From Candidatus Nitrosopumilus sp. (GTDB taxonomy: Archaea > Thermoproteota > Nitrososphaeria > Nitrososphaerales > Nitrosopumilaceae): DNA of 64,000 nucleotides. Location: positions 124,001 through 188,000 of the forward strand of contig JAILWG010000003.1 in the NCBI GenBank assembly GCA_025699075.1. Direction: 5' to 3'. The translations under genes were made by a program, and so were the position numbers. Numbering within the stretch: position 1 is the stretch's first letter; every line of letters begins with the position of its first letter. Under the pieces are notes generated by a model. That model ran no database searches, was not told the origin of the DNA, and worked only from the letters and a program-made list of their open reading frames with translations. Shown here piece by piece: positions 9,681-19,645 of the stretch.

Positions 9681-11267
9681 TTGTATCAAATTGTTATTGG
9701 AATTGCAACATCTTTGCTTTCCTTACCTCTGACAGGAAATATTCAAGATCTCATATCTGGAGTTGAGCAAATTGAATCTCAACATGGTCCTTGGCTTGTA
9801 GTTTGGTGGATTGTCTCCACAATAATCATCACTATTATGGCATTGTTGATTATTAGATACAAAAAATATCTGTCTCCATACAAAGGTGAAAAAGATATCG
9901 AAATTCCGCCCAAAATTACTGCTGTAACTGCCATTATCATTGGTTCATCTATCTCTTTTCTGTTCTTTTTACTTGACACAATAATTGGATTAATTGTAGA
10001 AACAGGGACAAAAACTGATGTAACTGCAATATATCAGGCTGCAATAATAGGGGATTTTACACCATTAATTGTTAGTATAATTTTTTCAATAATTGCGGGC
10101 TTCATTATTGTGGGTGTGGCAAGTAAGACATCTAAAGTTAAAGAAATTACAAAAGATCTTGGTTTGAAAGATATTGCAGGCATTACACGAATTATGAATA
10201 AAACCAAAACTCAGAAGACAACATTAGCTGATACAATTGGACAACGTCCTGGAGCTTTGATTCATGTTGGAGAAAGAAAGGTTGATCAAGTTACAATGAA
10301 TTTAATTGAATATGATGAGAAGAATATCTATGAAGTAGACAATGCTACAATTGAAGAATGTTTAGAATCTAAAAACAAACAAAATGTATCCTGGATTAAT
10401 GTGGTAGGTGTTCATGATGCAGAGATCATTAAAAGATTTGGAGATAATTTTGACATTCATGCACTTCACCAATCAAACATAATGAATACTGAATTAAGGC
10501 CATATATCGAGGTCTTTGATAATTATGTTTTGATTATGTTGAAGATGCCTCATTATGATGGTGAAACCGGGAAACTGGAATTAGAACAAATATCTATTAT
10601 TTTAGCTCAAAACCATGTCTTAACTTTTCAAGAATTTAGGGCAGACTTTTTTGATCAAATCAGAAAAAGACTAAGAAATGGTTCAGGAAACATTAGAAAA
10701 CTTCAAAGTGATTATCTTACATATGCGATAATTGATGCAATCATTGACAGTTATTTTCTAGTTATTGAGAAAGTTGGTGACATTACAGAATACATAGAAG
10801 AAGAATTGATGAAAAATCCTACATCTGAAACTATGCAGAATATTCAAACATTAAAGCGTAGGATGATTGCATTGAGAAAATCAATTTGGCCTGCACGTGA
10901 AATTGTGGATTATTTGGGAAGGGATGATACCATTTTAATCTCTGATGGTACTAGAACGTATCTTCGTGATGTTTACAATCACGTAATCCAAGTTACTGAT
11001 TCTATTGAAGGGTTACGTGATGTGATTGGTGGCATGCTTGATACCTATCTCTCAAGTGTAAGTAATCGCATGAATGAAGTGATGAAGACCCTCACTGTAA
11101 TTGCAGCAATATTCATTCCAATTACGTTTATAGCTGGTATCTATGGAACAAATTTTTCATACGTTCCAGAATTACAATGGGAAGGAAGTTATTTTGTCAT
11201 GTTAATTGGGATGGCAGCTATCTCTGGAACCATGATTGCTTGGTTTAGGAAAAAAAGGTGGCTCTGA
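9681..11267 (+). CDS. CorA-like divalent-cation transporter with extra N-terminal membrane region; GTN instead of GMN
   Basis: C-terminal IAAIFIPITFIAGIYGTNFSYVPELQW..., two TM helices; N-terminal ~150 aa additional TM segments. Confidence 0.8.
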   Translation: MYQIVIGIATSLLSLPLTGNIQDLISGVEQIESQHGPWLVVWWIVSTIIITIMALLIIRYKKYLSPYKGEKDIEIPPKITAVTAIIIGSSISFLFFLLDTIIGLIVETGTKTDVTAIYQAAIIGDFTPLIVSIIFSIIAGFIIVGVASKTSKVKEITKDLGLKDIAGITRIMNKTKTQKTTLADTIGQRPGALIHVGERKVDQVTMNLIEYDEKNIYEVDNATIEECLESKNKQNVSWINVVGVHDAEIIKRFGDNFDIHALHQSNIMNTELRPYIEVFDNYVLIMLKMPHYDGETGKLELEQISIILAQNHVLTFQEFRADFFDQIRKRLRNGSGNIRKLQSDYLTYAIIDAIIDSYFLVIEKVGDITEYIEEELMKNPTSETMQNIQTLKRRMIALRKSIWPAREIVDYLGRDDTILISDGTRTYLRDVYNHVIQVTDSIEGLRDVIGGMLDTYLSSVSNRMNEVMKTLTVIAAIFIPITFIAGIYGTNFSYVPELQWEGSYFVMLIGMAAISGTMIAWFRKKRWL

Positions 11268-11314
11268 TTTGAGATTAGAAAAATCTATTTTTTCAGATTA
11301 GTTGTAAATGAATC

Positions 11315-11455
11315 ATGACCAATAAAGCATTACAAAGAGCATATGCAATTCCTACAGAAATTATGGCATCTGCATTTACAGAGGAGCTTCGAAAGAGAAG
11401 GGATGAAAGCAAAAACACATGTCCTCATTCTGGAAAGGATATAACTCCAAATTAG
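11315..11455 (+). CDS. small hypothetical protein (46 aa)
   Basis: ATG ORF MTNKALQRAYAIPTEIMASAFTEELRKRRDESKNTCPHSGKDITPN. Confidence 0.5.
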   Translation: MTNKALQRAYAIPTEIMASAFTEELRKRRDESKNTCPHSGKDITPN

Positions 11456-11470
11456 AAAAGGAATTAGAAA

Positions 11471-13102
11471 TTGAACATTGAAAAAATAGAAAAATCATTC
11501 CAGTCCACTTCTAACAAAAAATGCTCCGTAGCAAAAAAGGGCATGATATCATCCGCATTTCCTGATGCAACCAAGGCTGGAGTTGAAATGCTCAAAAAAG
11601 GAGGAAATGCAATTGATGCAGCATGTGCAACTGCACTTGCATTAGGTGTTTGTGAACCTCAGGCTTCTGGAATTGGAGGTCAATCTATGTGTGTTATTCA
11701 TGTTAATGGAAAGTCATATGCAATTGATGGTTCTAGTCGTTCTCCCTCTTTGGCTCATTCATCTATTTATAAAAAGAAAAAAAATCGACGTCTTGGATAC
11801 AAAGCAACTACAGTTCCAAGTACTTTGTCTGTAATTGGATTTCTACATGAGAGATATGGTAGATTGGAATGGCAAAAAATTGTTGCACCATCAATACGAA
11901 TTGCAAAAAAAGGATATAAAATCACTCAACTCCAACATAACTTACAAAAAAGAGAATTGGAAAATTTCCTTTCAATCAAATCAAAATCTGGTGCAAAATA
12001 TTTCTTAAAAGATGGAGTTGTTCCATATGATGTAGGTGATAGATTCATTCAAGAAGATTTGTCTGAAACACTCAGTGCAATTTCAGATTACGGATATCAA
12101 ATTTTCTATCACGGTGAAATTGCAAAAAAAATTGCCCTTGATATGAAAAAAAATCGAGGCTTGATTCAAGAAGAAGATTTATCATATATCCCTGAACCTC
12201 TGATTAGAAAGCCTATTAGTAGAAAATATCGTCACGTGACCGTTGCAACAATGCCTCCTCCTGCAGCAGGAAGGACTCTTTTACTTACATTGATGATGCT
12301 AAATCACCTTCCCTCAAAATTTTTGAGAAGTTCAAAATTAAGTTCATATCACTTTGTTGCTGAAACTTTCAGAAAGGCATTTTTGCATAGGGTTCAGAGA
12401 CCGTTTAATCGACATACGTATGATCAAGTTCAGGATAAATTACATTTGCAAAGAAGTTTTGCAAAACAGATGGCAGATTCTATTCATAATGCAATGGATG
12501 CAACACTACCTATGATTGATCCTGATTTTGGAGGTGAAGATACTACCCATCTTTCAACTATGGATGATGAAGGAAACGCTGTAGGTATCACTCAATCCAT
12601 AGAATTGGCATATGGTTCAAAAGCTGCAGCTGAAGGCCTGGGATTTTTGTACAACAATTACATGTCTGCATTTGAGTTTACGAATCCTAACCATCCTTAC
12701 TATATTCGTCCTAATGCTATTCCTTGGACTTCTGTTTCTCCTGCATTAATTTTTAATAATTCTAAATTGTGGATGGTGGTTGGAAGTCCAGGTAGTCAGA
12801 GAATTTTTTCGACCGTTACGCAATTCCTCTCAAGAATAATTGATGGCAATCTTCCAATGAGTGAGGCAATTGAAAGACCTAGATTCCATTGTTCTATTGG
12901 GGGAACAGTGAGTATTGAAGATGGGGGATTTCGAACCGAAATTATTGATTATCTTAAAGAAATGGGTTATGAAATTTCTGTAAAAGAGAGATATTCATTC
13001 TATCATGGAGCAATCCATGCTACAATGAAACTTCAAACACAGGATGGATTTCATGGGGTAGCTGAAGTAAGACGTGATGGAATAGCAGAAGGATTGAATT
13101 GA
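11471..13102 (+). CDS. ggt: gamma-glutamyltransferase (Ntn-hydrolase)
   Basis: GGNAIDAACATALALGVCEPQASGIGG; catalytic region EDTTHLSTMDDEGNAVGITQSIEL; VGSPGSQRI. Confidence 0.9.
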   Translation: MNIEKIEKSFQSTSNKKCSVAKKGMISSAFPDATKAGVEMLKKGGNAIDAACATALALGVCEPQASGIGGQSMCVIHVNGKSYAIDGSSRSPSLAHSSIYKKKKNRRLGYKATTVPSTLSVIGFLHERYGRLEWQKIVAPSIRIAKKGYKITQLQHNLQKRELENFLSIKSKSGAKYFLKDGVVPYDVGDRFIQEDLSETLSAISDYGYQIFYHGEIAKKIALDMKKNRGLIQEEDLSYIPEPLIRKPISRKYRHVTVATMPPPAAGRTLLLTLMMLNHLPSKFLRSSKLSSYHFVAETFRKAFLHRVQRPFNRHTYDQVQDKLHLQRSFAKQMADSIHNAMDATLPMIDPDFGGEDTTHLSTMDDEGNAVGITQSIELAYGSKAAAEGLGFLYNNYMSAFEFTNPNHPYYIRPNAIPWTSVSPALIFNNSKLWMVVGSPGSQRIFSTVTQFLSRIIDGNLPMSEAIERPRFHCSIGGTVSIEDGGFRTEIIDYLKEMGYEISVKERYSFYHGAIHATMKLQTQDGFHGVAEVRRDGIAEGLN

Positions 13103-13869
13103 CTAAACTTCCAGTATTGCTATCAATACCTCATGGTGGAACAAAAAAACCTGCAGAACTTGAGGGACATTTATCTATAACAAAAAAGGATTTGTTTGAT
13201 GATTCTGATCCTTTTGTGATAGAACTTTATGATCTTGGAGATAAAGTTCAGCGTGTAATTAAAACAGATATTGCAAGAGCATTCGTAGATCTTAATCGTT
13301 CAGTAGATGATATGCCTCCAGATAATCCTGATGGATTGATAAAAAGTATGACTTGTTACAAAAAACCCATCTACACTAATGGAAAAGCCCCCGATGATTC
13401 TCTTTGTAATCTGTTGATAGAAATGTACTATTTACCATACCATAGGTCTATCCAAAAAAGTATTGAAGAATTAGATTTGCAATTGTGTCTTGATTGTCAT
13501 TCAATGGCATCTATTGCACCTGGAATATCTCCTGATGGGAATAAAAATCCCCGACCAAAGTTTTGTTTATCAAACAATGATGGACAAACATCTTCACAAG
13601 AAATGATTGAATTGTTGGCTGACTCTATATCTGAATCCTATTCTATTGATAGAGATGAAATATCTATAAACAATCCATTTCATGGAGGCCATATAACCAA
13701 AACCTATGGGAATAAACCGTATCCTTGGATTCAAGTTGAGATGAATAGAAATATGTATTTGCAATCTCCTTGGTATGATGAAGAATCTCTTACTGTAGAT
13801 AGTGGCCATCTCCAAAAATTAAACAAGCAATTTGAAAATTCACTCAATCTTTTATTCTCAAAAATCTGA
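13099..13869 (+). CDS. N-formylglutamate amidohydrolase family protein
   Basis: LLSIPHGG, ARAFVDLNRS, LCLDCHSM; 4-bp overlap with upstream GGT. Confidence 0.85.
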   Translation: MTKLPVLLSIPHGGTKKPAELEGHLSITKKDLFDDSDPFVIELYDLGDKVQRVIKTDIARAFVDLNRSVDDMPPDNPDGLIKSMTCYKKPIYTNGKAPDDSLCNLLIEMYYLPYHRSIQKSIEELDLQLCLDCHSMASIAPGISPDGNKNPRPKFCLSNNDGQTSSQEMIELLADSISESYSIDRDEISINNPFHGGHITKTYGNKPYPWIQVEMNRNMYLQSPWYDEESLTVDSGHLQKLNKQFENSLNLLFSKI

Positions 13870-13948
13870 TTTTAATACTAATTTGATACATAAAATGTCA
13901 ATTTTGTTTGAGTCTGTTTCTGATTAGGCATTTTTTTGATTTTATCAT

Positions 13949-14044
13949 ATGAGTATGATTAGAACATGCAGACATTGTGGGAATGAATTCCATGATTTGT
14001 ACAGGGTTTGCTGCTCAGCAAAATGTGCTAAAGAGATCTCATAG
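13949..14044 (+). CDS. zinc-finger microprotein (31 aa)
   Basis: MSMIRTCRHCGNEFHDLYRVCCSAKCAKEIS; CxxC...CxxxC. Confidence 0.45.
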   Translation: MSMIRTCRHCGNEFHDLYRVCCSAKCAKEIS

Positions 14045-14053
14045 AATAGAGGT

Positions 14054-14473
14054 ATGAAAAATCAAAGTAAACCCTTGGGAAAATATTGGTCTGGTCAACA
14101 ATTTGTAGGACTATCTGTTTTTGACAGTAAAGGAAATGATTGTGGTAAAATTCAATCTATCTGTGTTGACCCAAAAACATTCTCGATATCTGGAGTCATG
14201 ACTAAACAAAGATTGTCTACAGAATATTTTATTTCTGCCACTTATTTTGAAATATTGACTGAGTCTTCTCTTAGGTTAAACTCGATTCCAATAAAACCTC
14301 ATGATAAAATTATAGATGTGGATGGAAAATCAGTAGGAAAAGTTATCAAAATTAATCTTAATTCTGAAACAAACAAGATTGAATCCCTTGAGATAAAATC
14401 ACGTTTTAAATCAAAAATTATACCTTCTGATAGGATTGTTGGAATTGGAGACAAGATTACAATTAAAGACTAA
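14054..14473 (+). CDS. PRC-barrel-like domain protein
   Basis: Two PRC-like beta segments (VGLSVFDSKGNDCGKIQSICVDPKTFSISGVM; KIIDVDGKSVGKVIKI). Confidence 0.6.
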   Translation: MKNQSKPLGKYWSGQQFVGLSVFDSKGNDCGKIQSICVDPKTFSISGVMTKQRLSTEYFISATYFEILTESSLRLNSIPIKPHDKIIDVDGKSVGKVIKINLNSETNKIESLEIKSRFKSKIIPSDRIVGIGDKITIKD

Positions 14474-14547
14474 TTGTACATTAGTGCCTCCTAATAATAT
14501 AACTCTTAAAATATTACTTCTGCTCTAAAAATTCGGAATCAACATAG

Positions 14548-15012
14548 ATGGACAATAAAAAAGAGAAATCTGAAAGTTTTAAAAAAATTGTCAAGAAAAA
14601 GCAAGAACATATTCTTGGTGATGTTACAAAAAATTATGTTCAAACAATAGAACATGGAAAACAGATAGGAAAAGAATCTATTGTAAAGATAAATCAAATC
14701 ACCAATAATACTGCAGACTTTCTTAAATCACAAGAATATCTAAAAACATTAAAAATTAACTCACTAAAACTCCGAGAAAAAGGTTTGGAGCAAACAAATA
14801 TTCTCAAAAAGAAGAGTCCAAAATTTTATAAAAAATTTGTCAATGCCTTTTTCCTTTTCTTTGAATTACTTGTGGGAAGAATCAAACTCGGCACACAATA
14901 TGGAGCTTCAAGTCTGGAAATTTTAGAAAAGCTAGCTAAACTCAAAGAATTAGGAATTATAACTGATAAAGAATTCAATGAGAAAAAGAAAAAAATCTTA
15001 GATAGAATATGA
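14548..15012 (+). CDS. hypothetical protein with C-terminal SHOCT-like segment
   Basis: C-terminal EILEKLAKLKELGIITDKEFNEKKKKILDRI resembles SHOCT. Confidence 0.6.
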   Translation: MDNKKEKSESFKKIVKKKQEHILGDVTKNYVQTIEHGKQIGKESIVKINQITNNTADFLKSQEYLKTLKINSLKLREKGLEQTNILKKKSPKFYKKFVNAFFLFFELLVGRIKLGTQYGASSLEILEKLAKLKELGIITDKEFNEKKKKILDRI

Positions 15013-15038
15013 ATGTGCGATAAAGGTTTGAAATAAAA

Positions 15039-15785
15039 TTGACTCACGAAAAAAATCTTAAACCGAGTAATATCCCATCAAAACAAACTATTGTACTTAG
15101 AACTAAATTGTTACCTCAAGATATTCTGAATATTTTAGAGAAAAAGAAAACATCTCTTTTTGGGTCTACATTACGAAGACCAAAATCAAGTGATGTGACT
15201 GTTGAAACCCCTGAATTGTACTTGGAGCAATTTGTTTTTGTTTTGGGTCATTATGAAATTGATTTTGACCGGGATACCTCATACTTTATCAAAGTGGATC
15301 CTGATGTTGTTAAAGTTACAATTGGCACTAAAACATTTCCAATATTAAACAAATCTGGAGTGTGGAAGAAATTTGGAAAAAAGATGAAAGAAGGAGTTGG
15401 AATTACTAAACAAGATTTAGAAATTAAAGTCAGTGAAAATGCGGTAAAAAGCATGACTGATTCCCTATACTTGGATAACAATGGATTGGAAACTGCCTTT
15501 TCATATAGTACTAATTCAGATGCGGTTGAAAATTATGCTCAAAAGATTCTAGATGTGAACAAAGGACATATCAGAACAAACAATCTGACTGATGATGATA
15601 TTTTCTCAAAACTGGCTCATAAACTCAAAGATAGTCTAAAACATGATTTGAAAATTAATCGTGAAGAATACGTTGTAACAGAATTTCGTGAGATATTTGT
15701 TCCAATTTATGAAACAAAATGCTATGATAATAAAAACAAGGTTGCAGTTGCCAGAATAGATGCAATAACTGGAAAACTTATCTAA
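15039..15785 (+). CDS. conserved hypothetical protein
   Basis: 248 aa ORF, co-oriented, between SHOCT protein and Kef antiporter. Confidence 0.6.
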   Translation: MTHEKNLKPSNIPSKQTIVLRTKLLPQDILNILEKKKTSLFGSTLRRPKSSDVTVETPELYLEQFVFVLGHYEIDFDRDTSYFIKVDPDVVKVTIGTKTFPILNKSGVWKKFGKKMKEGVGITKQDLEIKVSENAVKSMTDSLYLDNNGLETAFSYSTNSDAVENYAQKILDVNKGHIRTNNLTDDDIFSKLAHKLKDSLKHDLKINREEYVVTEFREIFVPIYETKCYDNKNKVAVARIDAITGKLI

Positions 15786-15788
15786 ATT

Positions 15789-17573
15789 ATGACTGTTGCA
15801 GTAACTGACTTTCTTGCATTGTTGGCATTGTTGCTAGGTGGAGGAATGATTGGTGCAGGAATTATGAAAAAAATAAAATTTCCTACAATTATTGGTTTTA
15901 TTTTAATTGGAATGATTGCAGGACCCTATGGTCTTGGGATTGTAGATGATGTAGAACTAATCAATCTCTTGGCAGAACTTGGAATAATCATTCTTCTCTT
16001 TGTTGTAGGTTTGGAATTTAGTTTACAGAAATTACGCCAAGCTGGAATGAAAGCTATCTTGGTAGGGATGACAGAACTCTCAATAATGTTTTTCTTGGCA
16101 TACATTGGTGCCTTTTCATTTGGTTGGTCACATTTAGAAGCACTATACCTTGCAGGGATCTTATCAATCAGCAGTACTGCCATCTCACTTCGAGTTTTGA
16201 GGGATCTTAAATTAGTAAAAACTAAAGAATTCAATACTGTCATCACCATTCTGATAGTAGAAGATCTTGCAGCTGTTCTACTCCTTGTAATCTTAGGAAA
16301 TGCCTCTGCCGGTGCAGAACTTGATTTCACTGGTGTTGGAATTTTAGTTTTACAAAGTTTGACCTTTTTTGTCATAGCATTAGGTTTAGGAATAAAACTA
16401 ATTCCAAAACTTTTAGAAAAGATTCACGGATTAGATATACCTGAAGCTCCATTTATCACGGCACTGGCATTAGGCTTTGGTTTGGCGGTTCTTGCTCATT
16501 TTCTAGGGCAAAGCTCTGCAATTGGCGCATTTATCATGGGAATGATTATCGCATCATCTAAACATTCAGAAAAAATCATTAAAAAAGTTCTACCATTGCG
16601 AGATTTCTTTGGAGTAATATTTTTTGTATCTATTGGCATGCTCGTCAATATTATGGCCATCCCGGAGGTTGCATTGATTTCAATCCCTATCGTAATTTTA
16701 GCAGTTATTGGAAAATTCATAGGGAATTTTTTTGGAGCTACAATTGGAGGACACAATGTAACTGGCGCATCCACTATTGGAACCGTAATGGTGCCTAGAG
16801 GTGAGTTTTCATTTATCATGGCAAAACAAGCAGTTGATGGTGGATCTGTAAGAGATTCTTTGTATCCTGTTACAATGCTTGTGACTTTGGCAACAATGCT
16901 GTGCATTCCTTTACTGTTGAAAGTTTTACCCACACTTGCTAACAAAGAAAGCCTTGTTCCCATGAATATTCTGAATCCTATTTTTATTGTTGGTAAATTT
17001 TTAAACAAATTAATGAATTCTTTAGATGAAGATCATCAATTCAACAAAATGCTCAGAGATCACGGCCCAAAGTTTTTTGTAAATCTAATGATAGTTGTTG
17101 CAATTTTAGCAATAATTGATTACTTTAATGATGATATTGTAACTATCATAAATCAAATTGGAATACCTTTGGCAATTGAACCTGAAATATTGTTGACTAT
17201 CGTGAGTATCTTGTTGATTGTATATCCTGTCATTGCAATGCTTGGCAAAATTGAAAAATTGGTTACTAACATGTCTGATATTTTATCTACAAAATTAATT
17301 CCAGCTGATACTCAAAAGATAGAAGAAAAGCCTTTGCATAGATTGCTGAGAAATATCTTCTTTATTGGATTTATCTTGATATTGATTGCCGTAATTCAAC
17401 CCTATATTGGAGATATTGAATTCTTACCCTTTTTGCCTTTTATCATTTCAGGAGTAGGTCTTGCAGTGGCAATCTTGCTAATTGCCGATTCGGTATTTGT
17501 ATTTCAAAAATTATCTCATGGTCACATCATGGAAAGTTTGATGAAAGAAGATGAACCCTCTGAACCTGAATGA
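15789..17573 (+). CDS. Kef-type K+/H+ antiporter (CPA2 family)
   Basis: ITIIGFILIGMIAGPYGLGIV-like region, VGLEFSLQKLRQAG, GAFIMGMIIASS; many TM segments. Confidence 0.9.
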   Translation: MTVAVTDFLALLALLLGGGMIGAGIMKKIKFPTIIGFILIGMIAGPYGLGIVDDVELINLLAELGIIILLFVVGLEFSLQKLRQAGMKAILVGMTELSIMFFLAYIGAFSFGWSHLEALYLAGILSISSTAISLRVLRDLKLVKTKEFNTVITILIVEDLAAVLLLVILGNASAGAELDFTGVGILVLQSLTFFVIALGLGIKLIPKLLEKIHGLDIPEAPFITALALGFGLAVLAHFLGQSSAIGAFIMGMIIASSKHSEKIIKKVLPLRDFFGVIFFVSIGMLVNIMAIPEVALISIPIVILAVIGKFIGNFFGATIGGHNVTGASTIGTVMVPRGEFSFIMAKQAVDGGSVRDSLYPVTMLVTLATMLCIPLLLKVLPTLANKESLVPMNILNPIFIVGKFLNKLMNSLDEDHQFNKMLRDHGPKFFVNLMIVVAILAIIDYFNDDIVTIINQIGIPLAIEPEILLTIVSILLIVYPVIAMLGKIEKLVTNMSDILSTKLIPADTQKIEEKPLHRLLRNIFFIGFILILIAVIQPYIGDIEFLPFLPFIISGVGLAVAILLIADSVFVFQKLSHGHIMESLMKEDEPSEPE

Positions 17574-17768
17574 TGAATAAAAAAATAAAATTTTTGGGTC
17601 AGTTTACCCTAAAAGAGATGTAATAAAATCAAGAATCTTTTCAACAAAATTCTCCATGGGGTTTATTGCAAAAATCATATTTAACAAATTTGATGAATTT
17701 TGAGGCTAATTTTACAAATATACTTCGTTTACAGGGTATCTTTATTTATCTCAAATGGGATTTACTGT

Positions 17769-18023
17769 ATGCAAGCATACATTCTCATAAATTGTAACAC
17801 CGGCAGTGAAACAAGTGTCATTTCAGAACTTAAGGAGTTGCCTGAAATAGTTGAAATCAATGGAATTTGGGGAAAATATGACATTTTCATTAAAATCAAA
17901 ACTGTAGATCCTAATGGTGTAGAAGAAATAATCAAAAGACTGAGAAATCACCCTGACATTACTGATACTTTTACCATGCATGTACTATATGGTCAAGGTG
18001 GAAGCATAGATCAAGAAAGTTAG
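17769..18023 (+). CDS. stand-alone Lrp/AsnC ligand-binding (RAM) domain protein
   Basis: MQAYILINCNTGSETSVISELKELPEIVEINGIWGKYDIFIKIKT...; no HTH. Confidence 0.8.
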   Translation: MQAYILINCNTGSETSVISELKELPEIVEINGIWGKYDIFIKIKTVDPNGVEEIIKRLRNHPDITDTFTMHVLYGQGGSIDQES

Positions 18024-18055
18024 TCTCATTAATCTGAAATTTTTTGAATCTATTT

Positions 18056-19378
18056 TCATGATTTCTCTTCAGAATGTTTGTCTTCTTTTATTCTATTATC
18101 AAAAAACAAACAAGCGGTAAGGTCACCTGTAACATTAACCATAGTTCTAGTCATATCCAAAATTCTGTCGACTCCTAACAGTAGTACCACTGCAACGGGA
18201 GGAATACCTGCAGCTATGAGGATTGTTGAAAGAATCACTATTCCTGTTCCAGGTGCCGATGGTGCCCCAATTGATGCTGCAAGAGCAGTCAGCGAAATTA
18301 GCAGAATTGTGGTAAATCCCAAATCAATACTAAATAACTGTGCCAGGAAAAACACTGCAATTATCTGATAGAGTGCAGTCCCATCCATGTTAATTGTAGC
18401 TCCTAAAGGAATGATAAACTGGGAAACTTTGGGTTTAACCTTCAACTTTTCTTCTGCAGTTTTAATTGACAGTGGCATTGCTGCAGCTGAGCTAGACGTT
18501 GAAAATGCCAACAACTGTGCATCTTTCATCATTGCAAAAGTTGAAGACAGTGGTCTCTTTGTAAAAAATTTTATGATCAACATATAGACAAATATCATTA
18601 CAAAAAGACCTGCAACAACAGTCAGCATGTATGCTCCTAACCCCGTGAGTGCAGTTAGTCCAAGTTTTGATGTGATGCCTGCCATTAACCCAAATGCTGC
18701 AAATGGTGCCAAACGCATCGCCCATGAAACTACTTTTAAAGTGATTTTTTGTACAGATTCCAACAAGTCAAGTATTGGTTTTGAGCTTTCTTTGGGCAAA
18801 GTAATCATTGATACTCCTACAATTATTGCAAAAACAATGATGCTTAACATCTCACCTGACACAAAAGATGCCAGAGGATTACTTGGAACAATTCCTATTA
18901 TGCTTTGAGGAACATCATGAATAGATAGTTCTGTGTTTTGAACTGGTTCTGCATTCTCAATTCCAAAACTTTCTCTAATCAAAGAACTATCAATAAAATT
19001 ACCTGGCGCTATTGTAGTTACCATGATAATTCCGATTATTAGTGCAATTGCAGTTGTTGCAACAAAGTACAAGGAAGCTCCAAGACCGATCTTCTGAAGT
19101 TGTTCTAAGCTTCCAGACGATGTTAGTCCTCTAATGATTGAAGCAAAAATTAATGGCACAATAATCATCTGGATAATTTTTAGAAAGAGATTTGCAGGAA
19201 TTGATAACCAATCAGTAATAATTTCTGCAGTGTCCTTTTGTACAATTCCAAACTCTGGACCTAAAATCATACCTGCTATTAATCCTAAAAATAATGCAAA
19301 AAGCACTTGTGCCCATAATTTTTTCTTTACAAGATATGTGACTTGAGGAATTGGATACTTGAATGACTTTAGTGCCAA
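18056..19378 (-). CDS. dicarboxylate/amino acid:cation symporter (DAACS family)
   Basis: STSSSAAAMPLSIKTAEEKL, PLGATINMDGTALYQIIAVFFLAQ, DRILDMTRTMVNVTGD. Confidence 0.92.
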   Translation of the reverse strand: MALKSFKYPIPQVTYLVKKKLWAQVLFALFLGLIAGMILGPEFGIVQKDTAEIITDWLSIPANLFLKIIQMIIVPLIFASIIRGLTSSGSLEQLQKIGLGASLYFVATTAIALIIGIIMVTTIAPGNFIDSSLIRESFGIENAEPVQNTELSIHDVPQSIIGIVPSNPLASFVSGEMLSIIVFAIIVGVSMITLPKESSKPILDLLESVQKITLKVVSWAMRLAPFAAFGLMAGITSKLGLTALTGLGAYMLTVVAGLFVMIFVYMLIIKFFTKRPLSSTFAMMKDAQLLAFSTSSSAAAMPLSIKTAEEKLKVKPKVSQFIIPLGATINMDGTALYQIIAVFFLAQLFSIDLGFTTILLISLTALAASIGAPSAPGTGIVILSTILIAAGIPPVAVVLLLGVDRILDMTRTMVNVTGDLTACLFFDNRIKEDKHSEEKS

Positions 19379-19645
19379 TACGGTGTTTGTCTTATTTCTA
19401 TTATATTAAAAAAACACCATTCTCATTAATGATTACGAACTATGTAGAAACTCCTTGAAATTATCCTGATTTGTCGTAAATCAAAATTAATTCTAGCCTT
19501 AAATGGTGATTTTCTAACTAAATCTTGTCACTAAACATGGCTCAATTTATCCTGCCTGTTCTAGGTCTCGCATTCTTCTCTAATGATCAATTCTTTTGTT
19601 GAGAATCAATTCAATCTTAATATTAGATAGTTTATGGTTTTTTTC

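Noticed and set aside
15926-16375. 149-aa minus ORF
   Set aside because: Shadow ORF opposite the Kef antiporter; low-complexity Ser/Thr/Lys composition typical of antisense membrane-gene frames.
16496-17008. 170-aa minus ORF
   Set aside because: Antisense shadow of the same antiporter.
17592-17620. GGGT/ACCC mini-hairpin after the Kef gene
   Set aside because: Only 4 paired GC-containing positions with bulged flanks; too weak.
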